From a virus, in the IMG/VR virus record IMGVR_UViG_3300030503_000315, positions 1 through 64,000 of that record: a DNA stretch of 64,000 nt, one strand, 5' to 3'. Shown in pieces: positions 42,820 to 52,273 of this stretch. Below the pieces are notes generated by a model, which saw only the letters and a program-made list of their open reading frames with translations, had not been told where the DNA came from and ran no database searches. The position numbers and the translations under genes are program-made. The stretch's first letter is position 1. Each line of letters starts with the position of its first letter.

Positions 42820-42831
42820 TTATGCCTCCGC

Positions 42832-43206
42832 TTACTTTGTGATATCGAAGGACATGTCCTTCTTGACTGCAGGTTGTTGAACCTGAGTGGTTGTCGGTGT
42901 AATAGGAGCAGAAGCCGGCTTGGGTTTGATGAGCGAATTCACTTCCGCTTCAATAACTTTCGTTTCAGCTTTTACATCCGATACTACACCAGCTTCAATG
43001 TCTTTGAGTTTGTCCAGGAGAGCTTTGGGCCATGCGGATGCGTAAGCAAGACCTTCAGCAGCGGACTTTTGAGTTGCACCGAACTTCAGAACAGCTAGCT
43101 CGATGAATTGGTGAACATGCGTGGCAGTGAATTCTTCCGCATCTTTGATGTCGTACTCGAATTCCTGTAGAAGCTTCTTGAGTGTCGCTTGGAGTTCTTT
43201 CGTCAT
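42832..43206 (-). CDS. Late hypothetical protein
   Basis: 124 residues from ATG 43206 (MTKELQATLKKLLQEFEYD) with GTGAGGTTAGAA upstream; a GTG at 43218 is less likely. A helical N-terminal two-thirds is followed by a Pro/Thr/Gln-rich tail. Possible minor head/core protein. Confidence 0.58.
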   Translation of the reverse strand: MTKELQATLKKLLQEFEYDIKDAEEFTATHVHQFIELAVLKFGATQKSAAEGLAYASAWPKALLDKLKDIEAGVVSDVKAETKVIEAEVNSLIKPKPASAPITPTTTQVQQPAVKKDMSFDITK

Positions 43207-43237
43207 TTCTAACCTCACTTTACTACATGTTCTTTGA

Positions 43238-43705
43238 TTACTTGAGATGCTTCAATTTTGAGATCATCTTTTCTTGCGCTTCGATGTATTGGACTAACTC
43301 ATCTTCATCCCCAGCTGGATCGGGAGCACCTATAGGTTCAAGCATTGAGTTACTCGCATCCTGTTCCTTACCAGCTGCATTCTTACCAGTAAAGAATACA
43401 CCAGGAAATCCATCTGCGTAGGTCCAGGTTACGCTTATTTCTTTTGTCCCATTCTCTTCCACGTCACCATATGCAAGTTCCGCACCCGCCTGTTTCAGTT
43501 GTTTTTCTGTCGGGATGGTTTTGAGTTTGATGACCTCAAAGACAACTTCAAAACTTCTATCATTCTGCTTCTCTGCCTTCTTCGCGGCCTCAATGCATTT
43601 TCTTCCTAACTCAAATGTGGACAATTTTTTATGGAAACTATCTCTGTTTTCAGATGCTTTCACTTGCGTAGCCTTCAAGCGCGCGGTTGAGTTTACTTTG
43701 AACAT
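43238..43705 (-). CDS. Leader-bearing internal head protein (MFKVNSTARL)
   Basis: 155 residues. MFKVNSTARLKATQ is nearly identical to the leader of the protein at 41039, showing recent duplication of this part. The body contains an alpha/beta core (SFEVVFEVIKLKTIPTEKQ, KEISVTWTYADGFPGVFF) and an acidic C-terminal helix. Likely prohead-packaged. Confidence 0.68.
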   Translation of the reverse strand: MFKVNSTARLKATQVKASENRDSFHKKLSTFELGRKCIEAAKKAEKQNDRSFEVVFEVIKLKTIPTEKQLKQAGAELAYGDVEENGTKEISVTWTYADGFPGVFFTGKNAAGKEQDASNSMLEPIGAPDPAGDEDELVQYIEAQEKMISKLKHLK

Positions 43706-43707
43706 AA

Positions 43708-44001
43708 TTAAGTTCCAGGAAGTGGATTTTCTTGATACGCCTCAATCTGTTCAACCAGTGCAGGAGGAACTGGGCTCAGCGACTCGACAATGATATGTGG
43801 CTGTGCATTGTAGGGAACAACCACAGGGTAAGTGAACACATTGGCCAAGCTTACCTTAACCTGATCTGGCAGCGCCCTGTACTGCGCCTTGGCTACCGAT
43901 GCATAAGCTTCAATCTCGTCCCACTTCAGCGGACCCGTAGAAATCGGATGACCATTGGCAAGACAAAACGAGCGAATAATCTCTACTGCATTACTATACA
44001 T
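43708..44001 (-). CDS. Small late hypothetical protein
   Basis: 97 residues, starting MYSNAVEIIRSFCLANGHP; a helical hairpin then a Pro-rich end. A 24-base palindrome lies 20 bases upstream. No recognised family. GAGGAGCG precedes ATG. Confidence 0.55.
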   Translation of the reverse strand: MYSNAVEIIRSFCLANGHPISTGPLKWDEIEAYASVAKAQYRALPDQVKVSLANVFTYPVVVPYNAQPHIIVESLSPVPPALVEQIEAYQENPLPGT

Positions 44002-44021
44002 TTGACGCTCCTCGAAAGGGT

Positions 44022-44045
44022 GTGGTGGGGATTAATCCCCACCAC
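44022..44045. repeat. Perfect 24-base palindrome between two late genes
   Basis: GTGGTGGGGATT followed directly by AATCCCCACCAC, with no loop. It lies between the end of the helicase gene (44068) and the start of the 97-residue protein. Unlike the other late terminators, no T run follows. It could be a terminator remnant, a protein-binding operator or an mRNA hairpin. Confidence 0.6.
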
Positions 44046-44067
44046 CTTACCAATCAAATTGGATTGA

Positions 44068-47000
44068 TTAGAATCCAGTATCGCTTGCCTTCACATCTTC
44101 AGGAGGACGCGCAACGAACTTCATGGTCTTGAGTTTGGTGATTTCCTTGTCAAGTTCCTTGATGTTTGCTACACTAACTCCGGCATCTCTCAGTGCTTTG
44201 ATTACCTGGATAATCTGAGCCACTGTTCCGAAGTATGCCAACGAAGGATCCGAATGCAACCAACGAATCGATGCACGCTTATACTTCATTGCTTCCCTAG
44301 TACCAGCCTGACCCTGAGCGGGCAATGCAACATAAGCAGATCCGTCCTGGATGATCGGGTATGGTTTGAAGATCGTCTTATCGTTCGAAGCTTTGTGTTC
44401 CAACCGATAGAAGTTGGCGACATTGGCTTCGCGAGTTGCTTTGTAGGTCTCTTTGTGATTCTTGATCTGACCTGTTTGAAGCAGACGATACATTTCCATA
44501 AAGGCAGCAGGTACACCAGCTTTTATCAACGAGGCATCCATCGCCAGACCCTTCTCATGCCATAACTTCATCTGGATATTCATACGCTTCGCGTCTGGCA
44601 TGCGAGCATAGAAGTATGCCGGAGTCGAACGGAACCCATGGGACTGCAATACCTTGATAGCCGTTTGATTTGCTTCGTCCATCAGATAATCCAAACCAAG
44701 GAAGCCATTCGTGATGAAGATCGTAAGCTCGATAGACAACTGATCGACAGGTTTCTTCTCGACTGGAGGATTGGCCTGCTTCTGCTTCTGAGTCTTGGGT
44801 TCGAGAAAGGGAATGGTCTTGCCTTTTCCCTTCGGTTGCGGAAACAACTTCTTGTAACGTTCCTTCAATGGTACCCAATGTTCTGCTGGTACTTCTGGTT
44901 CGGTCGAAGGAGGCAGATCACCAATCTGGCGAGCAATGAGTTTGCGGATGTCCTTGTTGGAGGTTTCTGTGCGGGTGATAAGGAACACCTGCGACTGACG
45001 TAGACGTGCTTCATATCCATTCGGCAATGCAACACGAATCCAACGAAGCTTTGGTGCTACCTTGATAATCACACCATCGCCGTACTCAGTATGAACCGGG
45101 CGACCCGTTAGCTCCGCACGACGCTGCAGATCCTCAGGAGACACCCCGTACATGCTTTCGTCATCCCCTGCCGGTCCTTCATCCTCATCTTCCTCTGAGG
45201 AAGGTGGCGCCAGATTCAAATACTCATCGATACGTTTCAAGCCTAGTTCTTTCTCAGAGTATAAACCAAGGCCAGGAACATACGGGGTACGCAATAATAG
45301 CTTGGCATCTGGTGGTGTGGGTGCCGCCTCGACCGGAGTCATTATCGGACCTTCACCGTGCTTTGCTATATAGGCTTCCTTGTATGCCGCATAGTCGTCA
45401 TTACGAACCTGCATATAGGTTGCTTGGGCATCCGCGTACTCAACAAGACCAGGATTTTCCTCATTCACGTAATGCCATGAATTGAGAGTACGAATCGTGT
45501 CAAGGTTCATAGGAACCACAGGCATATTCGGAATCTCATCGTACGTCGGACTATCGGTGTTCTCGAACTTAGCCGATGCGATAACCTTGGCGATCAAACG
45601 TGCTTGCTTGGTGATGTCATACGTTTGGTCAGCAACAATCGTATCGAAGAAGATTTCTGAACGCGTGTCTTTCTTCTTAAACTCTGGACGTTCAATACGA
45701 GAGTTCGACTGTTCCAGGCTACCGGGGTTCCAAGGCGACGACAGGCGAATGATACGTGAACCGACTTGCAGGTTCAGCCCTTCTTCCATCGATTGAACAA
45801 CACCCACCATCCAACGTTTGTTTGGGTTGTTTTCCAACTGCGATAGGATTTCAACCTTGTCACTCGCCTTATAGAGAATGCCGTATTTCTTCAGGTCAGG
45901 TGGCGCCTTGTTGAATACTTCCTCAGCTGCTTCGATCTGGTTAACGAATACCAAGACCTTACCCGGGAACGGACCATAAGGCATCGGTTGACCAGTTTTC
46001 GGATTCTTTACTTCACCACCAAACAGATGCGAACGAATACGTTCGTAGCACTTCGTTACCTTTGGGCTTAACAGGTCCTCACCCTTAAGCATAATCTTAC
46101 CGACCTTATCAGATCCTGGTGCTATAAGGAACTGTTCGAGACGTGCAAGGTAGGGGTTAAGCATGGAAGACAGATCTTCATCTTCATCCTCGTCTGCTGC
46201 CTTCTGTTCGTCTGTACCTTCCTCTTCCTCATCATCTTCCTCATCTGCCAACTCATCATTGGTTGGCATTCCACCCGGCTTACCTTTCTGCAGGAACTTA
46301 CGCAACTGCTTCTTGGTCTTGGCGTCCTTCTCGATTTCCTCAATCGTTGCGTTAAGAATATCCTGATAGACTGCCTGCTGTGCATCTGTTAGATCAACAC
46401 CGCCTAGCCATTCAACGCGCTTAGGCAAGAATGCGGCCCATTCTTTACGCATGGCTCCCGCAACAACAATCCTGGACTTGATCTTGTCCATGATCTTTTT
46501 CTCTGCCCCCGGCTTCCAGGTAAGAACGCGGTCACCGCGAACCTTTTCGCCATACTCTGAGTTGAACTCATCTCTGGTACCAAACAAAGTTGGGTCCAAT
46601 GCACCGATAATACGTGCAAGATCGGATGGAGAATCGTGAGCGAACGTACCAGACGCCAGACGTTTCTTCGGGATATCTGCCAGAAGAGCCATCACCGATT
46701 TGTTACGAGCAGTCTTGCCTTTGATCTTGTGTGCTTCATCGATTGCTACGTAGTTAAAACTGAACTGACGCAGAAAGTCGATAACAGGGAACACGATGGT
46801 GGGTTCTGTACCATACGAAACTGTACGTGCGCGATACCGCAGAGTATCCAACGCTACAACCACCACGGTGTTGCGAGGTGCTGCCTCAAGGATCTTCTGA
46901 AGACGAGGCCAACCATTCTGCCGGATAGCTACATTAGTCAATGCAATAACGTTAAGCTTACCGTCGGTGAAGTACACCGCTTCCTTGACGTAGTTAGGCA

Positions 47001-48810
47001 CAAGGTGGTTCGGACATAGAACTAGATATGGCGCATCCTTATCTGCCTTGAATCTCTGAAGGATATCAAGCAGTAACAGAGGAGACTTACCACCACCAGC
47101 CTGAACCGGCATGATCGCCAACTCAGGATCGTCCTTCATGAGATTCTCGATCTTGATCTGGTGGGGCAGAAGACCCATGTCAGAACGAACAAGAGGAACC
47201 GAAGGCATCTTCCAATTGGGATCAATGCCTTGGTTGATAGCAGCGGCGCGATTCGTTTCATCCTTCGCGCGCAGCTCCGGCATGTTATCTGTGTAGTGCG
47301 AGATCATCACGACCCAAGGAAACATCGTCTCTACAGTTGACACCGAATACTTAAGGTACACTGCTTCGAGATTATCCTTGACTGCGCCTTCAATACGTTT
47401 GATGTAACGTGCTAGAGGTGCAAATGGTGGGAATCCATTCTCACTAATCTCCGACATCGTGCACTTGACACCTTCCGCAGCACCACCATGTACTTTGAAC
47501 CATGCTTTAAGCGCTACGTCGAAATATTCTTTAGGCTTATGGTCGTTCTTCTCAAGAGCTCCCACCACATTCGACTCTATGCCGACCAGATCTTTTTCCC
47601 TAACTACGAAGTCTGACTGTGCAACCCCAGCAGCCTCACCCATTTGAACAAACCACGCTATCTCTTTGTCCGTGACAGGCTTCTTGTCTAAAAGAGTGCG
47701 AAGGTGCGAAACATTAGCCGGTTGGAATCGTGTCAGATCCTCCACCGTCAGTTTGCCTTCTGTGTTGGTGTACGTGTACTTGTTATTCAACCAGTCAACA
47801 GAGACTACCATATTGATTGGCAACTTGTTCTTTACTTCCTTGCCCGACTCCATGAGAGTAGAGCCTTCCGCAAGGGAGTGGAATGCGAATGATCCGTCGT
47901 CACGTTGACCTGCATTGGTGTAACGATCTTCATATGCAATCGTCTGCTGCTTGTCGATCTCTTTCGGGAGGAAGTATGGCCTACCATCCGGACCAATCGA
48001 CAATCCTAGATCATTGATGCGTGCGGAATCAGAGTGTGTCGGAGGGAGGGAGAATGCAATCGAAGAGACAGAGAACGAGGCAAGAGGAACAGTACCACGT
48101 GCACCATAACCCGAATCCATCCAGTGGAGGATCAATGGGTAGATATCGATATTGCGAATCGTCGACCAATCTGTAACTGTCAGCTGTTGTGCTTCAGCCT
48201 TAGAGATCACAAAATCCGCGAAGACAATAACTAGATTGCCCTGAACGCGAACTGCTATACCTGAGAGACATTGCTTCAGGGAATTTGCTCCCATAGCATC
48301 CAAACCCATTGCATCGATAACTTTCTGGGTCGGGATGACTTTTTGAGCTTGCGTTTCCTTCACGAACTCTTTCAGTTCGTCCTGCAGGGCAAACACCTGG
48401 TCGTTCAAACCTTCAGGTTGTTCCTGAGCTTTCTTTGCGTGTGCAAAACCTAGCATCCACTGTGTCAGAAAATCTGCAACCGATCCCACGCCATGCTTCG
48501 TGAAAACCATGAGTGGTACAGAGACAGCAAAGTGAGGATTGTTCGAATCCATGACCTTGCGCACCTTCAGATACCCAGCGGGTGTGCGTTTGTACAGTTG
48601 CTCAGCAGCCGCGCGCATCTTGATCTTGCCGAAACGGGGATCCTTGTAAACAGATGGGAACAACGGTGCGGCCCACAGTCCGGTCATGAATGCTGTCTCA
48701 GAACCTTTGTAGGCAGCTGAGTAGATATACATGAACCCTTTCTTAAGATCCTCTTTCGGCAACATCAGATGCTGCGGTATTACGAGATTTGTTGTCGGGC
48801 GTAGTGGCAT
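44068..48810 (-). CDS. Giant SNF2/DEAD-type helicase in the head gene block
   Basis: 1580 residues from ATG 48810 (MPLRPTTNLVIP), which has GGAG upstream; ATG 48849 and TTG 48864 are alternatives. Residue numbers below count from the TTG. A large N-terminal part of unknown fold (to ~570) is followed by Walker A MPVQAGGGKSPLL near 590, DEAH near 710, an acidic spacer near 890, helicase C-terminal motifs (LVFVNQIEAAEEVF; VQSMEEGLNLQVGSR near 1026; NSRIERPEF near 1055) and an acidic linker and C-terminal region. Size and position suggest a virion-packaged, injected DNA remodeller of the kind of P1 DarB; no methyltransferase motif was seen. Confidence 0.72.
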   Translation of the reverse strand: MPLRPTTNLVIPQHLMLPKEDLKKGFMYIYSAAYKGSETAFMTGLWAAPLFPSVYKDPRFGKIKMRAAAEQLYKRTPAGYLKVRKVMDSNNPHFAVSVPLMVFTKHGVGSVADFLTQWMLGFAHAKKAQEQPEGLNDQVFALQDELKEFVKETQAQKVIPTQKVIDAMGLDAMGANSLKQCLSGIAVRVQGNLVIVFADFVISKAEAQQLTVTDWSTIRNIDIYPLILHWMDSGYGARGTVPLASFSVSSIAFSLPPTHSDSARINDLGLSIGPDGRPYFLPKEIDKQQTIAYEDRYTNAGQRDDGSFAFHSLAEGSTLMESGKEVKNKLPINMVVSVDWLNNKYTYTNTEGKLTVEDLTRFQPANVSHLRTLLDKKPVTDKEIAWFVQMGEAAGVAQSDFVVREKDLVGIESNVVGALEKNDHKPKEYFDVALKAWFKVHGGAAEGVKCTMSEISENGFPPFAPLARYIKRIEGAVKDNLEAVYLKYSVSTVETMFPWVVMISHYTDNMPELRAKDETNRAAAINQGIDPNWKMPSVPLVRSDMGLLPHQIKIENLMKDDPELAIMPVQAGGGKSPLLLLDILQRFKADKDAPYLVLCPNHLVPNYVKEAVYFTDGKLNVIALTNVAIRQNGWPRLQKILEAAPRNTVVVVALDTLRYRARTVSYGTEPTIVFPVIDFLRQFSFNYVAIDEAHKIKGKTARNKSVMALLADIPKKRLASGTFAHDSPSDLARIIGALDPTLFGTRDEFNSEYGEKVRGDRVLTWKPGAEKKIMDKIKSRIVVAGAMRKEWAAFLPKRVEWLGGVDLTDAQQAVYQDILNATIEEIEKDAKTKKQLRKFLQKGKPGGMPTNDELADEEDDEEEEGTDEQKAADEDEDEDLSSMLNPYLARLEQFLIAPGSDKVGKIMLKGEDLLSPKVTKCYERIRSHLFGGEVKNPKTGQPMPYGPFPGKVLVFVNQIEAAEEVFNKAPPDLKKYGILYKASDKVEILSQLENNPNKRWMVGVVQSMEEGLNLQVGSRIIRLSSPWNPGSLEQSNSRIERPEFKKKDTRSEIFFDTIVADQTYDITKQARLIAKVIASAKFENTDSPTYDEIPNMPVVPMNLDTIRTLNSWHYVNEENPGLVEYADAQATYMQVRNDDYAAYKEAYIAKHGEGPIMTPVEAAPTPPDAKLLLRTPYVPGLGLYSEKELGLKRIDEYLNLAPPSSEEDEDEGPAGDDESMYGVSPEDLQRRAELTGRPVHTEYGDGVIIKVAPKLRWIRVALPNGYEARLRQSQVFLITRTETSNKDIRKLIARQIGDLPPSTEPEVPAEHWVPLKERYKKLFPQPKGKGKTIPFLEPKTQKQKQANPPVEKKPVDQLSIELTIFITNGFLGLDYLMDEANQTAIKVLQSHGFRSTPAYFYARMPDAKRMNIQMKLWHEKGLAMDASLIKAGVPAAFMEMYRLLQTGQIKNHKETYKATREANVANFYRLEHKASNDKTIFKPYPIIQDGSAYVALPAQGQAGTREAMKYKRASIRWLHSDPSLAYFGTVAQIIQVIKALRDAGVSVANIKELDKEITKLKTMKFVARPPEDVKASDTGF

Positions 48811-48925
48811 CCCTGACTCCATTTTATGGTTCGTGTCGGAATAGTTCATACCGGTTTCTGGCAATAAAATCGAACCGGCATTAGCATCAAATTGCTAACT
48901 TAGGGATAGTGGGCAAAAAGCAAAA

Positions 48926-48956
48926 GGGTTCCAGATCTTGTTAGGACCTGGAACCC
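48926..48956 (-). terminator. Rho-independent terminator in the leader of the helicase gene
   Basis: GGGTTCCAG / CTGGAACCC, 9-bp stem, 13-base loop, followed on minus by TTTTGCTTTTTG. It ends the transcription unit that starts further right and leaves about 115 bases of leader for the helicase. A CCGGTT/AACCGG inverted repeat lies nearer the start (48851-48878). Confidence 0.85.
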
Positions 48957-49016
48957 ATACCAGCGTGAACTACATTGCACCGTACTATTTACTATTCCTC
49001 ATCTAAGACTGAACTG

Positions 49017-49274
49017 TTACTTCGTAGTCGTGGAACCGTATGTGCTCGGCAAGCTTGTAGCTGCTGCAGAAGCAATCTTCTGTGCGTCTGACGTAAGAGA
49101 CGAGATCTCTGTGCCGACATCAGTGATTGCCGAAGACAGGAGGCTAGGATATTTCTGCAGAAGAAAACGGTAGCCGAAGCCACCGACCAGAATACCAATA
49201 CCTAGCAACGGTAGCTCAAGCAGTACGTGATAGATCGAACCAAACAAGGAAAAGAAATCAGAAAGGAAAGACAT
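49017..49274 (-). CDS. Small membrane protein, holin candidate
   Basis: 85 residues with one clear hydrophobic span (IYHVLLELPLLGIGILVGGF, about 14-33) and a Ser/Thr-rich tail. It could be a holin, an inner-membrane partner or a virion membrane-contact protein. No lysozyme-like gene is adjacent, so the holin assignment is only possible. Confidence 0.5.
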   Translation of the reverse strand: MSFLSDFFSLFGSIYHVLLELPLLGIGILVGGFGYRFLLQKYPSLLSSAITDVGTEISSLTSDAQKIASAAATSLPSTYGSTTTK

Positions 49275-49289
49275 GGATAGACTCCAAAG

Positions 49290-50003
49290 TTAGATCAAAC
49301 GGTGTTGCATACCAAAAGGTCTCATCGACCGGATTAGTGGAAGCCACAGAACTGAGAGGATGAATTCCTCAATCTCTGCCCTCGAAGGTAACAACTCGTT
49401 GGGCAGCGTAGGAAACATGGGGATGGAAATTTCGTATCCTACCAACCATCTCTCCTTCAACATCGGTGCTTCCGACTCAACGAAGAGTGAGAGATTGTGG
49501 GTAAGACGTTTGATGTACCGGTTGGGTGCATCGGGTTGAACAGTAGGGAAATTGTAAGGCATCGGTAGATGTTCCAACCACTTGATAAATGAAGGATCAT
49601 CTATACGTGCTTTCGCGTACACACGTAAGACAAATCCATTCTCAGTCAAATGTACTTGCCTAAGTGTCGTCCGGATCTTGATGTCCCGGAAGAAGTGGTT
49701 CTTGTTGACGAAGCGAACAAAATCCTCTCGTGCTATCTTTAGTATGTCAACTATCTCGTCGTTCCTATCTACACTCGTATTCGAGAAAGGGAAGACCTGA
49801 CGTTTTTCACACAAGCGTACGTAGTTTTTGATAGCGATTCCCCAGTCCCTCAATGCCTCGCCACAGGGAATCAATTCGTGGATTGCTGTCGTCCACTCAG
49901 CTATGTTGTTTGCGTTCATGCCCGTTGGAAACCCTTTCACCGTAGGCGATCGGGCCTGGTCAAGCTGAGGCACACCTAATGAGGAGAGGAAAGGGTTCGC
50001 CAT
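49290..50003 (-). CDS. Late hypothetical protein
   Basis: 237 residues starting MANPFLSSLGVPQLDQARSP. Mixed alpha/beta with many aromatic residues, especially in FVRFVNKNHFFRDIKIRTTL. No leader. Possible neck, baseplate or portal-associated protein; no motif supports a choice. Confidence 0.55.
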   Translation of the reverse strand: MANPFLSSLGVPQLDQARSPTVKGFPTGMNANNIAEWTTAIHELIPCGEALRDWGIAIKNYVRLCEKRQVFPFSNTSVDRNDEIVDILKIAREDFVRFVNKNHFFRDIKIRTTLRQVHLTENGFVLRVYAKARIDDPSFIKWLEHLPMPYNFPTVQPDAPNRYIKRLTHNLSLFVESEAPMLKERWLVGYEISIPMFPTLPNELLPSRAEIEEFILSVLWLPLIRSMRPFGMQHRLI

Positions 50004-50009
50004 AATGCC

Positions 50010-50774
50010 TCATTGGTCCCGAGTCTTTTTCATACGAAGCCATTTATCTTGACCTCGCTTGGTAGATGGAGCCTTTGCTTTTGGTGCTGGTTCAAACCTA
50101 CCAGGTCTATCTTCCACTTTTTGTGGAGGTTTCTTTTTACTTTGGGCCGCAGTCAACCGCCTAGCCGAAGCATTCTGTAACTGAAGTGCTGGGGCTCCAT
50201 CATTCAACAGCATCGACTTATCCGACTCGAAGCCTATCCCTGTATCGTCCGGCCCTACTCCATCAACCAATGCGGAGTCCTGCATCTCATCATCCGTCGA
50301 CTGACCAACAGGTGCACCGTCATTCAGCACCATGTCGTCCGTGTTGGTTGTCGCAGGATCATCGTCACCTTGCAAAACTTCTTGCTGTTCGCTTAATCCT
50401 TCTTCACCTTGACCACCGTCATCATACTCAGTAATTTCTGCGGTCACAGTCAGACGATACGCAGCATTGATGGAGAACGAGGCTTCAGACTTTTCAATAG
50501 GGTAGCCTTCACCATATTCGCCACCACCTAGTTCTTCGCCTTCCTGGAAGTGAGTCGATACACCTTCAACTAGTTCATTCAGTTGCGTGTCGTCACCTTC
50601 GTCTTCCTCATGGTGAATCTCATCACCCAACATCTCGTATGCATGGCTTTCGAGTGTTTCTTTGTCAACGCCTAACGAATGTGCCAACGCGTGGAATTGA
50701 TCGTCTGAGGGTTCTGGATTAACCTGGAGGAATAGAACAATCAGTTCGTGAAGCTTGCTTTCGTCTTTATCCAT
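50010..50774 (-). CDS. Acidic late protein with internal leader-like sites
   Basis: 254 residues from ATG 50774 (MDKDESKLHELIVLF). The first ~60 residues form a helical domain with NPEPSDDQFHALAHSLGVDK, seen in other large-phage virion proteins. The rest is acidic and low-complexity and contains two leader-like segments: SINAAYRLTVTAE and NASARRLTAAQ. A repeat LNDGAP occurs twice. The end is Lys-rich. It may be a core-type scaffold cut at these sites. Confidence 0.6.
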   Translation of the reverse strand: MDKDESKLHELIVLFLQVNPEPSDDQFHALAHSLGVDKETLESHAYEMLGDEIHHEEDEGDDTQLNELVEGVSTHFQEGEELGGGEYGEGYPIEKSEASFSINAAYRLTVTAEITEYDDGGQGEEGLSEQQEVLQGDDDPATTNTDDMVLNDGAPVGQSTDDEMQDSALVDGVGPDDTGIGFESDKSMLLNDGAPALQLQNASARRLTAAQSKKKPPQKVEDRPGRFEPAPKAKAPSTKRGQDKWLRMKKTRDQ

Positions 50775-50775
50775 T

Positions 50776-51084
50776 TCAATTCTCAATCTCAAAGGTGAAG
50801 ACTGGTTTGCCACTCACAACATGAATACTTAACAGGGCCTTGCTTTCCAACATCGCAGTCTGTAGACGACGCAGGTCGTTGACACCAATATCATGGGTCG
50901 TGGATGGAGCAAAGAACGACAGGGAAGTATGAGCACCATCAACTGATTGGTCCATCTTAAGACCTTTGCCAAATAGAGAGGCCATTGCACTCTCCAATGC
51001 TGCAGCTGTCTTACCCACGTCCTCGAAATGTTTTGGCGCTTGCGCCGGGTCTGCTCTTAAACGATGAGTTGAGTTGATCCTCAT
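50776..51084 (-). CDS. Leader-bearing internal head protein (MRINSTHRL)
   Basis: 102 residues. MRINSTHRLRADP fits the leader consensus with Asp at the Thr position. The body is one small alpha/beta domain (AAALESAMASLF, LLSIHVVSGKPVFTFE). Forms a row with the next three leader genes. Role after packaging unknown. Confidence 0.65.
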   Translation of the reverse strand: MRINSTHRLRADPAQAPKHFEDVGKTAAALESAMASLFGKGLKMDQSVDGAHTSLSFFAPSTTHDIGVNDLRRLQTAMLESKALLSIHVVSGKPVFTFEIEN

Positions 51085-51093
51085 TTCTTATCC

Positions 51094-51396
51094 TTAGTCT
51101 CTAACACTTAGAGTCGTAGTGCCACCAACCATAGAGAGGTTGATGTAGTAATCTAATTGCCCATGAGTCAACCGTGACTTTGCTTTGTCGAACGTCCATC
51201 CACTATTCTTCAGTAAGGAAGTGACGTTACTAATCGTACCGTTCAATACCTGGATTGAACTGCCGGACATCTTCACCTGATACCTAGCCTTTCGTAACTG
51301 ATCCGCTACTTCTGCCTGGATCCCACCTTGGGTGTTAGATGGTGCAGCTTCAACCTCAGTAGCTTTCAACCTCGATGCTGAATTGATCTCAATCAT
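51094..51396 (-). CDS. Leader-bearing internal head protein (MIEINSASRL)
   Basis: 100 residues. MIEINSASRLKATE is an exact consensus leader. The C-terminal half (NVTSLLKNSGWTFDKAKSRL, LDYYINLSMVGGTTTLSV) has a helix-GW-F-beta-beta pattern that is also seen in the leader proteins at 53500, 56387 and 61149. The stop is seven bases ahead of the ATG of the next gene. Confidence 0.65.
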   Translation of the reverse strand: MIEINSASRLKATEVEAAPSNTQGGIQAEVADQLRKARYQVKMSGSSIQVLNGTISNVTSLLKNSGWTFDKAKSRLTHGQLDYYINLSMVGGTTTLSVRD

Positions 51397-51752
51397 TGTA
51401 TGGCTCCGAATTGGCTGCGCAGATCCATGATCTCAGGCTTGACCTTCTTGGTAGGCTTGAACTGCGAAACGTTGTAGCGTATGTCCTTGAACAAGGTCTG
51501 CGCATTGTAACCTTCGGCAGAGAATCCACCTGCGCTATCCTTGTCCATGAAGTTGAACTCTAGTACATCTTCTCGGGTATCCAAATCAAGTTGAGCCTTG
51601 AACAACGAGGAGCGCCATATAACTGTTTGATGATCTTTAAGTTCATCAATGACGAAATTCTTACCAAGGATCTTAGAGATAGCCTTCAACGCTACACCCG
51701 CTTCGTGGTGCGCGTCAGCGAATAGTCGGAATGCAGCGTTGATTTGGAACAT
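51393..51752 (-). CDS. Leader-bearing internal head protein (MFQINAAFRL)
   Basis: 119 residues. MFQINAAFRLFADA is the leader. The body pattern (ALKAISKILGKNFVID, VIWRSSLFKAQLDL, VLEFNFMDK) resembles that of the 41039 protein, suggesting duplication and divergence. It is coupled to the next gene by a four-base overlap. Confidence 0.65.
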   Translation of the reverse strand: MFQINAAFRLFADAHHEAGVALKAISKILGKNFVIDELKDHQTVIWRSSLFKAQLDLDTREDVLEFNFMDKDSAGGFSAEGYNAQTLFKDIRYNVSQFKPTKKVKPEIMDLRSQFGAIQ

Positions 51753-51754
51753 AC

Positions 51755-52273
51755 TTAACCCTCGTCTTTGTGGTAAAAGACCATGGTCCAGATGACTTCC
51801 GTCTTCGGATCATCTACCATGTCATTACTATCCGGATCCTTCTTAAAGTCACCTACCTTATACGGATCCTTTACAAATCCAGTTACGAATGCATTCTTTA
51901 TTTGTTTAGCTTGCTGTGCGGTGGGTTGTTTCTTCTTATCGAAAGTAAACATAAGCGCAGTAGTTTCTGGCATGTCTACGTCTTTCACGGTGACACCCGC
52001 AGCTTTACACGCTTTCTCACCCAAGACTATAGCTTGCTTTATTGCAGAACCAAAACCGGCAGCCTTAACCAAGGAAGCGCCTTTCATCTTCTTCATATCT
52101 CGTTCGAGGGCTTTCTTTTTCTTTGAATCTGCACCAGGCGGTTTTGCTATCGGTTTTCTAGCTGGCTTCTTTGGTTTGGCACCCGGAGGAGTCGCTACTT
52201 CTTTCCCTGCAGCCTCAATCTCAATTCCCTCGGTCGCGAGTAAGCGTTTCGTTGCATTGATTTGGATCTTCAT
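51755..52273 (-). CDS. Leader-bearing internal head protein (MKIQINATKRLLATE)
   Basis: 172 residues. A full leader MKIQINATKRLLATE is followed by a Lys/Pro/Ala-rich linker (KPARKPIAKPPGADSKKKKA) and an alpha/beta domain ending TEVIWTMVFYHKDEG. The very basic linker would suit packing against DNA in the capsid. It starts one gene downstream of an HNH nuclease. Confidence 0.66.
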   Translation of the reverse strand: MKIQINATKRLLATEGIEIEAAGKEVATPPGAKPKKPARKPIAKPPGADSKKKKALERDMKKMKGASLVKAAGFGSAIKQAIVLGEKACKAAGVTVKDVDMPETTALMFTFDKKKQPTAQQAKQIKNAFVTGFVKDPYKVGDFKKDPDSNDMVDDPKTEVIWTMVFYHKDEG

